Below, one piece after another: positions 1 through 9,309 of a DNA stretch of 64,000 nt. Origin of the DNA: Bacteroidales bacterium (GTDB lineage Bacteria; Bacteroidota; Bacteroidia; Bacteroidales; UBA3663). The notes under the pieces are model-generated. The model made no database searches. It was not told the origin of the DNA and saw only the letters and a list, made by a program, of their open reading frames with translations. The position numbers and the translations under genes were made by a program. The stretch is from NCBI GenBank assembly GCA_017618715.1, contig JAFZTS010000054.1, positions 1-64,000 of the forward strand, in the 5' to 3' direction. The stretch's first letter is position 1; every line of letters begins with the position of its first letter.

Positions 1-390
1 AATGGAGAAGGCGAAGCTGAGGAGTACGGCATAGGTACCTACGTATATTATGCTCGCCAGCCCCTTATCTTAGGTCTCTTCGATGACTTTGTGGCACGTC
101 GCTGGCCAAAGAACATCATCCGTGCCAAGGGCATCTGCTACTTTTCTGACGAGCAGGATGTATGCTATGTTTTTGAGCAGGCGGGTCGTCAAACCACCGT
201 TCGCAATGCCGGCAATTGGTTCGCTACTATGCCGAAGCGCGAGCTCGAAATGATGTTGGAGCGTGATGCCAATCTTCGTCGTGACTGGGATGAATTCTAT
301 GGCGACCGTATGCAAAAGATTGTCTTCATCGGTCAAAAACTCGATAAGGCATTAATCAAGAAAGAGATGGATGCTTGTCTCGTTCAATAA
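1..390 (+). CDS. CobW/YjiA-type GTPase, C-terminal part only
   Basis: The frame is already open at base 1 and stops at a TAA, so only the last 129 residues are present. They look like the C-terminal domain of the CobW/YjiA (COG0523) family: ARRWPKNIIRAKGICYF, then a segment with YVFEQAGRQ, and a tail with MQKIVFIGQKLDK. The N-terminal GTPase domain with its P-loop and metal-binding CxCC lies outside the window. Family members are cytosolic GTP-dependent metal carriers or insertases; the metal cannot be told from this part. The next gene, 81 bp downstream, is an unrelated glycosidase, so context does not help. The family call is fairly safe, the function is not. Confidence 0.7.
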   Translation, partial: NGEGEAEEYGIGTYVYYARQPLILGLFDDFVARRWPKNIIRAKGICYFSDEQDVCYVFEQAGRQTTVRNAGNWFATMPKRELEMMLERDANLRRDWDEFYGDRMQKIVFIGQKLDKALIKKEMDACLVQ

Positions 391-393
391 ACA

Positions 394-431
394 AACAATT
401 ATCACAGATACTCAACTTTGGGATAATTGTT
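394..431. terminator. Perfect 10-bp inverted repeat after the CobW-type gene
   Basis: AACAATTATC (394-403) and GATAATTGTT (422-431) are perfect reverse complements around an 18-base loop. The position just after the stop suggests a terminator, but no T-run follows. An operator in front of the glycosidase gene is also possible. Confidence 0.35.
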
Positions 432-471
432 AAGGCTTATTTGTCATGACTAAAAACACTAATACCGAAAC

Positions 472-3048
472 ATGAACGGAAGAAGAATAGTTTGTATTGG
501 GCTCTCAATCGCAGCATTAACTTGTTGCACCACCCTCATGGCAAGCCCTCAATCCAGCGATAACAGCCATTGTGCGGAGGTCATCGACCTTTCTGGACGA
601 TGGCGTTTCGCATTTGATAGTGCACAGTACACCCATGCGGTAACCTTACCAGGAACCACCGATACCAATGGTTTGGGCGAACCTTGTGCCGACAGAACCG
701 AAACCACCCGTCTCTCGCGTCGTTTCAGTTACAAAGGGCAGGCCTGGTACAACACGTCTTTCGAAGTGTGGAATGATACAGCTAAATGGACGCTTCTCCT
801 TGAACGTACCAAGCTGACTCGCGTTTATGTCGATGGGAAGTATGTTGGTACGTCCAACAATATCTCCACCCCTCAGCGTTTCATTTTGGGAAGGCTATCG
901 AGTGGACGTCACGACCTCTCCATTATGGTCGATAATTCCCGTGGAGTACCCGAGCAGATCTATGGCAATAGTCATGCCTACACTGAAGATACGCAAACCA
1001 ATTGGAATGGCATCATCGGCAAGATCTGCCTAATCGGAGGCGAAGAACCCGCTAAGGTGCGTCCAGCAACGGTCAATCCTGCATTCAAGGATTTCCATAT
1101 CGAAGGCCGTCATTTTTATGCCAATGGTCATCGTATCTTCCTTCGTGGCAAACACGATGCCTGTGTCTGGCCGCTTCATGCCCATGTGGCCATGACGGTT
1201 GACGAATGGCTTTGGTACCTTGGCATATGCAAGGATTACGGAATCAACCACATTCGTTTCCATTCCTGGTGCCCGCCTGAGGCAGCCTTCACAGCGGCCG
1301 ACAGCTTGGGTATCTACATGCAGCCCGAGCTTCCTTTTTGGGGCGATTTCAACGAGAAGGATTCCGAACTGATGAAGTTCCTACTTAAGGAAGGAACCAA
1401 CATTCTCCAGGAGTATGGCCATCATCCGTCATTCGTATTCATGGCACTTGGCAATGAGTTATGGGGCAGTATTGATCAAATGAAGCGGTTCGTCGATATC
1501 TTCCGCTCGAAATATCCCGACAAACTATACACCTTCGGTTCTAATTACTATTTGGGTTATCAGGGTGTGAAACCCGGCATGGATTATTTCACCACATGCC
1601 GTGTCGGTGGTGAAGGGTGGGGCAACTACAATACGCATACACGCGGCTCGTTCTCGTTTGCCGACGTCGAGGATGGCGGTGTGCTTAATCATTTTCGCCC
1701 GAATTCGACGCGCACCCTTGAAGAGGGTTGTCAGTTGTGCGACGTCCCTGTCATCAGCCACGAGACGGGTCAATTCCAGATTTATCCCGATTATGCAGAG
1801 ATCGAGAAATACACGGGTGTACTCTATCCTTATAATCTCGAAGTCTTCCGTCAGCGTCTTCAGGATGCAGGATTGGGCGACCTTGCCAAAGCCTATCACG
1901 AAGCCACGGGTCGATGGAGCGCACAGCTTTATAAAGCCGATATCGAGCTCGATCTTCGCACGCCCGATATGGCTGGCTATCAGCTGCTCGACCTGCAGGA
2001 TTATCCTGGCCAGGGATCAGCTTATGTTGGCATCCTCGATGCATTTATGGACAACAAGGGAGTCTGCAGTCGCGAAGAATGGCGCCAGTGGTGTTCTCCT
2101 GTAGTACCTCTGTTCATCACTGATAGCTATTGCTATACCTCTGGTGCAGGCCTCTATGGTCAAATCGAGGTGGCTAACTACGGCGAAACGTCATTGAAGG
2201 GCAAATCGCTGCGATGGAGCCTCGAAGCCGAAGGGAAGACCCTTGGTAGCGGTTCGATAAAGATTGATTCAGACATTATCGGACTTTTCACCGCAGGAAC
2301 CCTGCAAGTTAATCTGTCGCAAATCAAGAAGGCTACCCGCATGAACCTTCGGCTGGCGATTGATGGCACCGAGGCTTCCAACAGTTATCCGCTTTGGGTA
2401 TATCCTTCCTGCCACAATGACAAATGGATCGGCAAGTTGTCGAAGGACATCATCCGTTGCGACAGCCTCACGTCTGAGGTTCTCGCACAGTTGCAGCTGG
2501 GAGCGAAGGTGCTGCTCACGCCTGCCCAATCGCAATGCACCGTCGGCCCGCTCTTCATGACCGATTATTGGAATTATCGCATGTTCAAGACCATCTGCGC
2601 GAACAATAACCGCATGCCGTCGCCCGGCACGATGGGTATCCTCACCGATCCCAGTCAGCCACTTTTCACCGGATTTCCTACCGACGGATACACCAGTTGG
2701 CAATGGTTCCCCGTGCTCCATCACAGTCATCCGCTGATTCTTGATGCTTGGCCAAAGGATTTCCTTCCTATGGTGCAGGTGGTTGATAATTTCGAGCGTA
2801 ATCATAAGCTCGGCCTTGTTCTCGAATGCAAGGTGGGCGAGGGAAGTCTCCTCATCGTGATGAGCAACCTCGACGAAGCCGCCCGCTATCCCGAAGGGCG
2901 TGCATTCCTCGGCAGCGTGCTCGAATATATGCATAGCGAAGCATTCCAGCCGAAGCTCAGCCTCTCGTCGCAGCAGCTGATTACCCTGCTCAGCACGCCG
3001 GCCGAGGAGGTAAAGATGAAAAATCTATATAATATCAGCCAATATTAG
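472..3048 (+). CDS. Exported glycoside hydrolase family 2 protein
   Basis: Likely hydrolyses a terminal beta-linked sugar (galactoside, glucuronide or mannoside; specificity unknown) in the periplasm or at the cell surface. A basic start followed by a hydrophobic stretch to about residue 25 is a signal peptide. A jelly-roll sugar-binding domain follows (IDLSGRWRFAFDS near residue 40), then an Ig-like part, then a TIM barrel. The expected acid/base is Glu329 in LGNELWG and the nucleophile Glu431 in VISHETGQF. The last 300 residues form extra beta-rich domains. At 858 residues it is usual for Bacteroidetes GH2 enzymes. No SusC/SusD pair is adjacent, so it is not in a recognisable polysaccharide locus here. 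Family assignment is firm; substrate is open. Confidence 0.85.
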   Translation: MNGRRIVCIGLSIAALTCCTTLMASPQSSDNSHCAEVIDLSGRWRFAFDSAQYTHAVTLPGTTDTNGLGEPCADRTETTRLSRRFSYKGQAWYNTSFEVWNDTAKWTLLLERTKLTRVYVDGKYVGTSNNISTPQRFILGRLSSGRHDLSIMVDNSRGVPEQIYGNSHAYTEDTQTNWNGIIGKICLIGGEEPAKVRPATVNPAFKDFHIEGRHFYANGHRIFLRGKHDACVWPLHAHVAMTVDEWLWYLGICKDYGINHIRFHSWCPPEAAFTAADSLGIYMQPELPFWGDFNEKDSELMKFLLKEGTNILQEYGHHPSFVFMALGNELWGSIDQMKRFVDIFRSKYPDKLYTFGSNYYLGYQGVKPGMDYFTTCRVGGEGWGNYNTHTRGSFSFADVEDGGVLNHFRPNSTRTLEEGCQLCDVPVISHETGQFQIYPDYAEIEKYTGVLYPYNLEVFRQRLQDAGLGDLAKAYHEATGRWSAQLYKADIELDLRTPDMAGYQLLDLQDYPGQGSAYVGILDAFMDNKGVCSREEWRQWCSPVVPLFITDSYCYTSGAGLYGQIEVANYGETSLKGKSLRWSLEAEGKTLGSGSIKIDSDIIGLFTAGTLQVNLSQIKKATRMNLRLAIDGTEASNSYPLWVYPSCHNDKWIGKLSKDIIRCDSLTSEVLAQLQLGAKVLLTPAQSQCTVGPLFMTDYWNYRMFKTICANNNRMPSPGTMGILTDPSQPLFTGFPTDGYTSWQWFPVLHHSHPLILDAWPKDFLPMVQVVDNFERNHKLGLVLECKVGEGSLLIVMSNLDEAARYPEGRAFLGSVLEYMHSEAFQPKLSLSSQQLITLLSTPAEEVKMKNLYNISQY

Positions 3049-3174
3049 ACTTTTTAAGTCTAAACAAACATATTGAATTGTCACTTTCGGCGCAAATAAT
3101 TCTACATTTTCCATATTTTTCGTTAATTAGACAAAAAATCTGTTTAAAAACATCTTTTTGACGAAAAAAAGTAT

Positions 3175-3182
3175 TATCTTTG
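3175..3182 (+). promoter_or_regulatory. -7 element TATCTTTG upstream of lipid kinase gene
   Basis: TATCTTTG fits the Bacteroidetes TAnnTTTG element and lies 58 bp before the chosen ATG. No TTTG lies at the ideal distance (the nearest is at 3157-3160), so it is a partial match. Confidence 0.4.
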
Positions 3183-3240
3183 CACCCGAAGTAGCTGAAG
3201 TGAAGTGTCTATCGGCCTTTTTTCGGCTAATTATTGCCCA

Positions 3241-4323
3241 ATGAGAACCGTTTTTGTCATCATAAATCCTATTGCCGGTGTTCGTCCCAAGGACGAGATA
3301 CCCGACCTTGTTCGACAGATTCTGAAGCGCGAAGATGGATTCGACGTTGATATTCGCTTCACCGAATATGCAGGTCATGCCAGTGAACTTGCCAAAGAAG
3401 CTGTCGAAAAGAGTGTTGATACGGTTATCGCTATCGGCGGAGATGGTACGATCAACGAGACAGGCCGTTCTTTGGTAGGCTCTTCGGTCAAGTTCGGCAT
3501 CGTTCCCATGGGAAGCGGCAATGGTCTCGCTCGTCATTTGCAGTTGCCCCTCGACATCACCAAATCGCTCGAATGTATTCGCGAGGGTTACTGCATCAAG
3601 GTCGATTACGGCTCGGTCAATGGTCACATCTTCTTCTGCACAGCTGGCGTAGGTTTTGATGCTGAGGTATCGGCCAAGTTCGCCGAAGCCGATTCGCGAG
3701 GCCCTCTCACTTATCTGCGTTGCTTCCGAGAATTGGTAGCTGACTATGAGCCCACCACCTACGTCATCCACACCGACGACGGAAGGGTAAAGGAGAAGGC
3801 ATTCCTCATTGCTATAGGTAATGCCTCACAATGGGGCAATAATGCCTACATCACACCTCATGCGTCGATGTCCGATGGGCTCTTTGACGTAACTTTGGTC
3901 AAACGTGCGCCCCTTATGGATATCCCCAAGATGGCGTTGCAGCTTTTTACCCGCGAGCTCGACCAGAACGGCAATGTGATGTCCTTCCGTTCGAGCCATC
4001 TGCGCATCATCATGCCTCATGCCAGCGCCGTACACGTCGATGGCGAACCCATGCAGATGGACGGCGTGCTCGATATACAGATGCATCCTGGGCAACTCAC
4101 GGTCATTTGCCCCGAACATCCTACGTCGAGTGTTCTCGAACCTGTTCGCTACGCGTTCGAAGATATCCACTATATGATCCAAGGTAACTTGAAGAAAGGG
4201 GTGAAGCAGATCAGCGACTTCAATCGTCCTGTGATTGAAAAGGCCGAAAGCCTCCTCAATCCCTTCTTTAACCGTAAGTCGCAAGCTTCCGACGACGATG
4301 ACGAGCCGATGCAAGAACCATAA
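3241..4323 (+). CDS. Diacylglycerol kinase-like (YegS/BmrU family) lipid kinase
   Basis: Probably phosphorylates a membrane lipid such as diacylglycerol, or a long-chain base, using ATP. The DAGK catalytic domain is complete: IINPIAG at the N-terminus, GGDGTINE at residues 66-73, and GSGNGLARHL from residue 91. The C-terminal half carries the beta-sandwich with VHVDGEPMQ typical of the family. The ATG at 3241 is preferred over an in-frame GTG at 3205, because family proteins begin a few residues before IINP and the GTG is very close to the likely transcription start. The last 20 residues are polar and acidic and look disordered. It seems to be transcribed alone. Sphingolipid metabolism is a possible alternative role in Bacteroidales. 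Confidence 0.85.
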   Translation: MRTVFVIINPIAGVRPKDEIPDLVRQILKREDGFDVDIRFTEYAGHASELAKEAVEKSVDTVIAIGGDGTINETGRSLVGSSVKFGIVPMGSGNGLARHLQLPLDITKSLECIREGYCIKVDYGSVNGHIFFCTAGVGFDAEVSAKFAEADSRGPLTYLRCFRELVADYEPTTYVIHTDDGRVKEKAFLIAIGNASQWGNNAYITPHASMSDGLFDVTLVKRAPLMDIPKMALQLFTRELDQNGNVMSFRSSHLRIIMPHASAVHVDGEPMQMDGVLDIQMHPGQLTVICPEHPTSSVLEPVRYAFEDIHYMIQGNLKKGVKQISDFNRPVIEKAESLLNPFFNRKSQASDDDDEPMQEP

Positions 4324-4419
4324 TGGTTAGATCACACTCGTTTTGTACCTTTTCCATTCATTCCCATCAGCTATTATTTTCATTAATACCCATTATCCAC
4401 CCTTTAACACTCAAAAAAA

Positions 4420-4734
4420 ATGGCAGAAAACTTAGAAGACAGCATATATGACGATGACGCAGCCGTGCGTTTCATCCAGACTCATATCCCCCAGGAACTT
4501 CAGGGCAAGTACACCGATGATGATATCCTCCTCATCACCGACACGATGGTCGATTACTATCAGCGTAACGGCTGGCTTGACGCAGACGAGGAGATTGAAA
4601 TCGACATGGAAGATATCGTCAATTTCGTAGCGAAAGAGTGCAAGAAAGACAAGGATTGCCACTTCGACACAAATCCGGAATCCATCCGCTGGATTGTAGA
4701 GGCAGAGTTGGATTACGAAGAGACCCTTGGCTGA
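4420..4734 (+). CDS. Small acidic protein of unknown function
   Basis: A 104-residue cytosolic protein without signal peptide or membrane segment. It is strongly acidic (about 29% Asp plus Glu), with acidic clusters near residues 10-13 and 54-64 and one CKKDKDC pair that could hold a metal or a disulfide. I do not recognise a family. It is translated immediately before an OmpA-like gene whose ATG starts one base after this stop, so the two are probably coupled. An A-rich stretch (CAAAAAAAATG) precedes the start, as is common in Bacteroidetes. The protein could be a conserved Bacteroidales orphan; nothing in the sequence gives its job. Confidence 0.75.
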   Translation: MAENLEDSIYDDDAAVRFIQTHIPQELQGKYTDDDILLITDTMVDYYQRNGWLDADEEIEIDMEDIVNFVAKECKKDKDCHFDTNPESIRWIVEAELDYEETLG

Positions 4735-4735
4735 C

Positions 4736-5365
4736 ATGACTCGATCACGGATAAACCATTTGCTTTTTGTCATATTGACTGCGGTTCTGTGCCTTCCCCT
4801 TAGGGCACAGAACTATGAGCGTATGAGCGAACTTGAGCAGGAGCACTACGGCGATTTCGCAATGGTCAACGGCGACTATCAGACTATGAAGAACGTGCGT
4901 CGCTATTGGGTACAGCAGGCTCAACGGCTGAAATTCCTCAAGCAGGTCGAATTCAACCTTACAGGTTCGAACGAGAGCATCCTCAAGGTGACCATTCCAC
5001 ATCGAATGCTCTTCGCTCAGAACGATAGCACGATGTTGCTGTCAGCCGACGCCTACCTTCGTCCCTTGTTGCGCCTGGTGAAGGGAACCGATGCAGTTGC
5101 TACGATGATCATAGCCTCCTACAGCGACAACAACGGTAGCGAGAAGTATCTTGATCTCATCTCCGGGAGCCGCGCCCGTCAGGTCTATCGATGGTACGCC
5201 CGCCAGGGTGTGGGCCCTACCGAAATGCATTGCTTCGGGTGGGGTAACAGGGTGCCTCGCAATGAAAATGCCAACATCCAGCAGCGTGAGAAAAACCGCC
5301 GCATCACCATCTACTTTATCCCCAATCGCAAGATGCTCCGTTGGGCCAAGCGTGGACAACTGTAG
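4736..5365 (+). CDS. OmpA C-terminal domain protein, exported
   Basis: A signal peptide (hydrophobic residues to about 25, ending LRAQ) is followed by a short coil-like region (EQEHYGDF ... YWVQQAQRLKFL) and an OmpA/MotB-like domain that normally binds peptidoglycan. The domain is seen in FAQNDSTMLLSADAYLRPLL, SYSDNNGSEKYLDLISGSRA and QQREKNRRITIYFIP. There is no transmembrane barrel and the total is 209 residues, so it is a small periplasmic or lipid-free anchor rather than a porin. The ATG at 4736 is chosen over the TTG nine bases earlier because it follows the previous stop by one base. Its partner is the acidic protein upstream. Confidence 0.8.
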   Translation: MTRSRINHLLFVILTAVLCLPLRAQNYERMSELEQEHYGDFAMVNGDYQTMKNVRRYWVQQAQRLKFLKQVEFNLTGSNESILKVTIPHRMLFAQNDSTMLLSADAYLRPLLRLVKGTDAVATMIIASYSDNNGSEKYLDLISGSRARQVYRWYARQGVGPTEMHCFGWGNRVPRNENANIQQREKNRRITIYFIPNRKMLRWAKRGQL

Positions 5366-5382
5366 GCGTGTATTTAAGCCTT

Positions 5383-5418
5383 CTATAGGAACTATAACCT
5401 CTATAGCTACTATAAAAC
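5383..5418. repeat. 9-bp array, class N2 (CTATAGNNN x4)
   Basis: Four contiguous 9-bp units, each starting CTATA (CTATAGGAA, CTATAACCT, CTATAGCTA, CTATAAAAC), lie 17 bp after the OmpA-like stop and 33 bp before proS. Same size and spacing as the arrays at 9262 and 12762. Confidence 0.75.
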
Positions 5419-5451
5419 CGAAAAAACAAATCATAAACCTATATATTTAAA

Positions 5452-6945
5452 ATGGCAAAAGAACTGAACAAGATGACCAAGCGTGCCGACGACTACTCGA
5501 GATGGTACAACGACTTGGTCGTGAATGCCGACCTCGCTGAGCAGGCAGCAGTACGTGGCTGTATGGTCATCAAGCCCTATGGTTACGCAATTTGGGAAAA
5601 GATGCAGCGCACCCTTGACGATATGTTCAAGGCCACAGGTGTGCAGAACGCTTATTTCCCGCTTCTCATTCCAAAGTCCTATCTCTGCCGTGAGGCCGAG
5701 CATGTCGAGGGTTTTGCAAAGGAATGCGCCGTAGTTACCCATTATCGCCTAAAGAATGACCCCAATGGTGGCGGTGTCGTTGTCGATCCCGAGGCTAAGC
5801 TCGAAGAGGAGCTCATTGTCCGTCCAACCTCCGAAACCATCATCTGGGCAACCTACAAGAACTGGATTACCTCTCACCGTGACCTGCCTATCCTCTGCAA
5901 CCAGTGGTGCAACGTCATGCGCTGGGAGATGCGTACCCGCATGTTCCTCCGCACCTCCGAGTTCCTTTGGCAGGAAGGTCATACCGCTCATGCCACCCGC
6001 GAGGAGGCCGAGCAGCGTGCCATGCAGATGATCAACGTCTATGGCGATTTTGCCGAGAAGTACATGGCCGTGCCCGTCATCAAGGGTCCCAAGTCGCCCA
6101 ACGAGCGTTTCGCCGGCGCCATCGACACTTTCACCATCGAAGCCATGATGCAGGATGGCAAGGCCCTTCAGTCGGGTACCAGCCATTTCCTGGGTCAGAA
6201 TTTCGCCAAAGCATTTGATGTGACGTTCACCAACACAGAGAACAAGCAGGAGTACGTCTGGGCAACCTCATGGGGCGTTTCCACACGTCTGATGGGTGCG
6301 CTCATCATGACACACTCCGACGACAATGGCCTCGTCCTTCCTCCCAAGTTGGCTCCTATCCAGGTGGTCATCGTGCCTATTTATAAGAAGATGGAAGAGC
6401 TCGAGACCATCAACCGCCACGTCCAGCCATGGATCGAAGGTCTGCGCGCCAAGGGCATCAGCGTGAAGTACGACAATGCCGACAATAAGCGCCCAGGCTT
6501 CAAGTTCAGCGAATACGAGCTGAAGGGTATCCCCGTTCGCATCGCCCTCGGTGCACGCGACCTTCAGAATGGCACACTCGAACTCGTGCGTCGTGATACG
6601 CTCGAGAAGGAGGTGCTTCCACAGGAGGGCATCGTCGATCATGTTGTCAAGCTCCTCGACGAGATTCAGGACAATATCTTCGAGAAGGCTCGCCGTATGC
6701 GTGACAACTTCATCCGTCGCGTCGATACCTGGGAGCAGTTCAAAGAGGAGATTGAGAAGGGCGGTTTCCTGCTTTGCCATTGGGATGGCACCACCGAAAC
6801 CGAGGAGTATATCAAGGCTGAGACGAAGGCCACAATCCGATGCATTCCTTTCGTTCCACAGGATCCTTCCGACCTCGAGCCCGGTGTCGATATGGTGACT
6901 GGCAAACCCAGTGCCCGCCGCGTTCTCTTCGCACGTTCTTACTAA
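5452..6945 (+). CDS. proS: Prolyl-tRNA synthetase, archaeal/eukaryotic type
   Basis: Charges tRNA-Pro in the cytosol. At 497 residues it is the short form without the bacterial editing insertion. Class II landmarks are present: [20 protein letters not shown], the motif-2 region around [24 protein letters not shown], and [24 protein letters not shown], followed by an anticodon-binding domain. The chain ends [10 protein letters not shown], the C-terminal Tyr ending of archaeal-type enzymes. pnuC starts one base after this stop and hisB follows, so the three form one transcription unit. The leader carries a 36-bp array of 9-bp repeats. Confidence 0.95.
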   Translation: MAKELNKMTKRADDYSRWYNDLVVNADLAEQAAVRGCMVIKPYGYAIWEKMQRTLDDMFKATGVQNAYFPLLIPKSYLCREAEHVEGFAKECAVVTHYRLKNDPNGGGVVVDPEAKLEEELIVRPTSETIIWATYKNWITSHRDLPILCNQWCNVMRWEMRTRMFLRTSEFLWQEGHTAHATREEAEQRAMQMINVYGDFAEKYMAVPVIKGPKSPNERFAGAIDTFTIEAMMQDGKALQSGTSHFLGQNFAKAFDVTFTNTENKQEYVWATSWGVSTRLMGALIMTHSDDNGLVLPPKLAPIQVVIVPIYKKMEELETINRHVQPWIEGLRAKGISVKYDNADNKRPGFKFSEYELKGIPVRIALGARDLQNGTLELVRRDTLEKEVLPQEGIVDHVVKLLDEIQDNIFEKARRMRDNFIRRVDTWEQFKEEIEKGGFLLCHWDGTTETEEYIKAETKATIRCIPFVPQDPSDLEPGVDMVTGKPSARRVLFARSY

Positions 6946-6946
6946 A

Positions 6947-7741
6947 ATGTCCCGCAACCGCTATATCACCCTACTACGACTGACGTTCAGGAGTCTCAAC
7001 TGGTTTGAGATCTTCCTGATCGTCTCCATTATGACGCTTGCCGTCATCTCATGGGTCGTCAAGGGCAACTACAGCTTCAATGGCATTGTGGCAGGCATTT
7101 CCGCCATCCTCGGCGTGTTTTGCGTTGTTCTCGGTGCCAAGGGAGCCATGGCGAATTGGCTCTTCGGCATCGTCGAGGGTGTCTTGCACATCTATATCTG
7201 CTTCTGCACTCACATCTACGGCGACTTCCTGCAGCGCCTGCTCTACAACCTGCCCATGCAGTTCTTCGGCTGGAAGTCGTGGAAGAAACGTCGTCGCCAT
7301 GACGACACCGGGGTCATCAAGACGCGCTACATGACGTGGCGCCAGCGTCTGGCCACCTTCCTTGTGGTCGCTACGGGTACGTTGTGCCTTGGCCTTTTCC
7401 TCATCCACTTCGGACCCTGGTTGTTCGAGCAAGTCACTGCCCTTTGGCATTCGATGGGGTGGGGTGAGATCGGTTTCCAGACTTTGAAGCCCGATTACGA
7501 CACAAAGTCGCAGCTCTGGCTTGATTCGTTCACCACTATCATGTCCATCGTCACGATGTTCGTTTCGGTCAAGGCGTTTGTTGAGCAGTGGTACATGTGG
7601 CTCTTTATCAATGTGGCATACATCGCCATGTGGCTCATGTCGGATTCCGATTTCTCGTTCATGACCACTGCCAAATACTGCATCTACCTCATCAACAGCT
7701 TCTACGGCATCTACGTTTGGAACAAGTTGAGCAAAGAGTAA
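6947..7741 (+). CDS. pnuC: PnuC-family nicotinamide riboside (or related vitamin) transporter
   Basis: An inner-membrane facilitator of about seven helices for nicotinamide riboside; close relatives (PnuT) carry thiamine. Family marks include NWFEIFLI at the N-terminus, a membrane-buried NWLFGIVEGVLHIYICF stretch, and the C-terminal WLDSFTTIMSIVTMFVSVKA and NVAYIAMWL segments. The ATG at 6947, one base after the proS stop, is preferred over an upstream in-frame ATG inside proS. Substrate cannot be settled: thiamine importers usually sit beside thiamine kinase or a TonB receptor, and neither is here. It lies between two housekeeping genes, an unusual setting. Confidence 0.85.
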   Translation: MSRNRYITLLRLTFRSLNWFEIFLIVSIMTLAVISWVVKGNYSFNGIVAGISAILGVFCVVLGAKGAMANWLFGIVEGVLHIYICFCTHIYGDFLQRLLYNLPMQFFGWKSWKKRRRHDDTGVIKTRYMTWRQRLATFLVVATGTLCLGLFLIHFGPWLFEQVTALWHSMGWGEIGFQTLKPDYDTKSQLWLDSFTTIMSIVTMFVSVKAFVEQWYMWLFINVAYIAMWLMSDSDFSFMTTAKYCIYLINSFYGIYVWNKLSKE

Positions 7742-7748
7742 GTAAATT

Positions 7749-8912
7749 ATGAAAAAACTCCTCTTCATCGATCGCGACGGCACACTCGTCGTCGAGCCAC
7801 CCATCACCGAGCAGATTGATACCTTCGAGCAGATCGAGTTCCTGCCTCGTGTCATCCAGAACCTCTCGTTCATCCGCCACACCCTCGACTACGACTTCAT
7901 TATCGTAAGCAATCAGGACGGCCTTGGCACCAAGGACTATCCACGCAAGCGTTTCGAGCGTATCAACAAACTTATCTTCAGCATCTTTCACACCGAAGGC
8001 GTAGATTTCGACGAGTTCTATTTCGATGAGCATACGCCCGAAGACTTCCATCCCAATCGCAAGCCCGGCACAGGCATGTTGACCAAGTTTATTGAAGGCA
8101 ACGGCACGGAGTACGATCTTGCGCACAGTTATGTAATCGGCGACCGTATCTCCGATATCCAGTTGGCCAAGAATCTTGGTTGTCAGGGCATCCTTCTTGC
8201 TCAGAACGGAACTCCCGAAGAATGCCGCGAATGGCTGCAGGAACATCAACTGGGTTTGCCTGGTGGCAAGGACAGCAATTGTGCCCTCATCGCAGAAAGC
8301 TGGGATGATGTGGCTGCGTTCCTTTTTGCCGGTGAGCGTCGCGCCAGTGTGAGCCGCGTTACCAAGGAGACCGACGTGCAGATATCCCTCGACCTTGACG
8401 GTACCGGACGAAGCGATATCTCTACTGGCCTTGGCTTCTTCGACCATATGCTTGAGCAGATCGCCAAACACTCGGGCATGGACCTCACCATCCGCGTGAA
8501 GGGTGACCTCAACGTCGATGAGCATCACACCATCGAGGATACAGGTATTGCTCTTGGCGAATGCATATCGAAAGCCCTCGGCGACAAGCGCGGTATAGGC
8601 CGCTATGGCTTCTGCCTTCCCATGGACGACTGTCTGTGTCAGGTGGCGCTCGACTTCGGTGGCCGTCCATGGCTTGTGTGGGATGCCCAGTTCCATCGCG
8701 AAAAGGTAGGCGACGTCCCCACCGAGATGTTCCTCCACTTCTTCAAGTCGTTCTCCGACGCAGCTCGCATTAACCTTAACATCAAAGCAGAAGGCGACAA
8801 CGAGCACCACAAGATCGAAGGTATCTTCAAGGCCCTCGCCCGTGCCCTCCAGATGGCAATTCGCCGCGACATCCACCATTTCCAGCTTCCCTCGTCTAAG
8901 GGTGTGCTATGA
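7749..8912 (+). CDS. hisB: Bifunctional histidinol-phosphatase / imidazoleglycerol-phosphate dehydratase
   Basis: Performs two steps of histidine synthesis. Residues 1 to about 165 are a HAD phosphatase with the nucleophile motif DRDGTL (Asp8, Asp10), SNQDG and a [17 protein letters not shown] motif. A linker leads to the dehydratase domain from about residue 197, with the metal-binding motifs [15 protein letters not shown] and [19 protein letters not shown]. Length (387) and domain order match the fused enterobacterial and Bacteroidetes enzyme. It starts 7 bp after pnuC and ends at a strong terminator. No other his gene is in the window, so it is separated from the rest of the pathway at least on this side. 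Confidence 0.95.
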   Translation: MKKLLFIDRDGTLVVEPPITEQIDTFEQIEFLPRVIQNLSFIRHTLDYDFIIVSNQDGLGTKDYPRKRFERINKLIFSIFHTEGVDFDEFYFDEHTPEDFHPNRKPGTGMLTKFIEGNGTEYDLAHSYVIGDRISDIQLAKNLGCQGILLAQNGTPEECREWLQEHQLGLPGGKDSNCALIAESWDDVAAFLFAGERRASVSRVTKETDVQISLDLDGTGRSDISTGLGFFDHMLEQIAKHSGMDLTIRVKGDLNVDEHHTIEDTGIALGECISKALGDKRGIGRYGFCLPMDDCLCQVALDFGGRPWLVWDAQFHREKVGDVPTEMFLHFFKSFSDAARINLNIKAEGDNEHHKIEGIFKALARALQMAIRRDIHHFQLPSSKGVL

Positions 8913-8922
8913 AATGGCCGTT

Positions 8923-8976
8923 ATAGCAACAAAAAAGGGTCCGCATCCTGTTGTGCGGGCCCTTTTTTGTTGCTAT
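8923..8976 (+). terminator. Strong intrinsic terminator after hisB
   Basis: ATAGCAACAAAAAAGGG pairs with CCCTTTTTTGTTGCTAT around a GC-rich inner stem (CCGCA/TGCGG region). A-run and T-run flank the stem, so it can act in both directions. Confidence 0.85.
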
Positions 8977-9005
8977 CGCGTATTTATTCTTTGGGAGCAT
9001 CGCTC

Positions 9006-9224
9006 GTTACAAAGTAGTGCAATCTCGCGGCGGCGCTGTATTACTTGTTACAAAGTAGTGCAATCTCGCGGTGGCGCTGCATTACTTGTTACGAAGTAGT
9101 GCAATCTCGCGGCGGCGCTGCATTACTTGTTACGAAGTAGTGCAATCTCGCGGCGGCGCTGCATTACTTGGTACAAAGTAGTGCAATCTCACGGCGACGC
9201 TGCATTACTTGGTACGAAGTAGTG
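9006..9224. repeat. 41-bp hairpin tandem array (five full units and a partial)
   Basis: Units start at 9006, 9047, 9088, 9129 and 9170, exactly 41 bp apart, and a sixth, cut short, at 9211. In each, TGCATTACTT at the end of one unit and AAGTAGTGCA at the start of the next can pair around a six-base GTTACR loop, with one G-T pair. Between hairpins lies a GC-rich ATCTCGCGGCGGCGC core. Together with the terminator before it and the 9-bp array after it, this accounts for the 397-bp gap between hisB and the next gene. A related array occurs at 47985. Confidence 0.9.
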
Positions 9225-9261
9225 ATTCACTGCTTTTATCGTGGCCAAAGTGCCAATAAAG

Positions 9262-9297
9262 CTATAGTAACTATATAAACTATAGTGACTATAAAAA
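9262..9297. repeat. 9-bp array, class N2 (CTATAGNNN x4)
   Basis: Four contiguous units (CTATAGTAA, CTATATAAA, CTATAGTGA, CTATAAAAA), 36 bp, 12 bp beyond the stop of the minus-strand lamin-tail/CotH gene. Confidence 0.75.
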
Positions 9298-9309
9298 AGA
9301 CTTCCTCCA

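Noticed and set aside
8842..9099. An 85-residue plus-strand frame running from hisB into the 41-bp array
   Set aside because: It starts within hisB, crosses the terminator and ends in the repeats.
9006..9224. CRISPR-like look of the 41-bp array
   Set aside because: Units are contiguous without unique spacers, and no cas gene is near.
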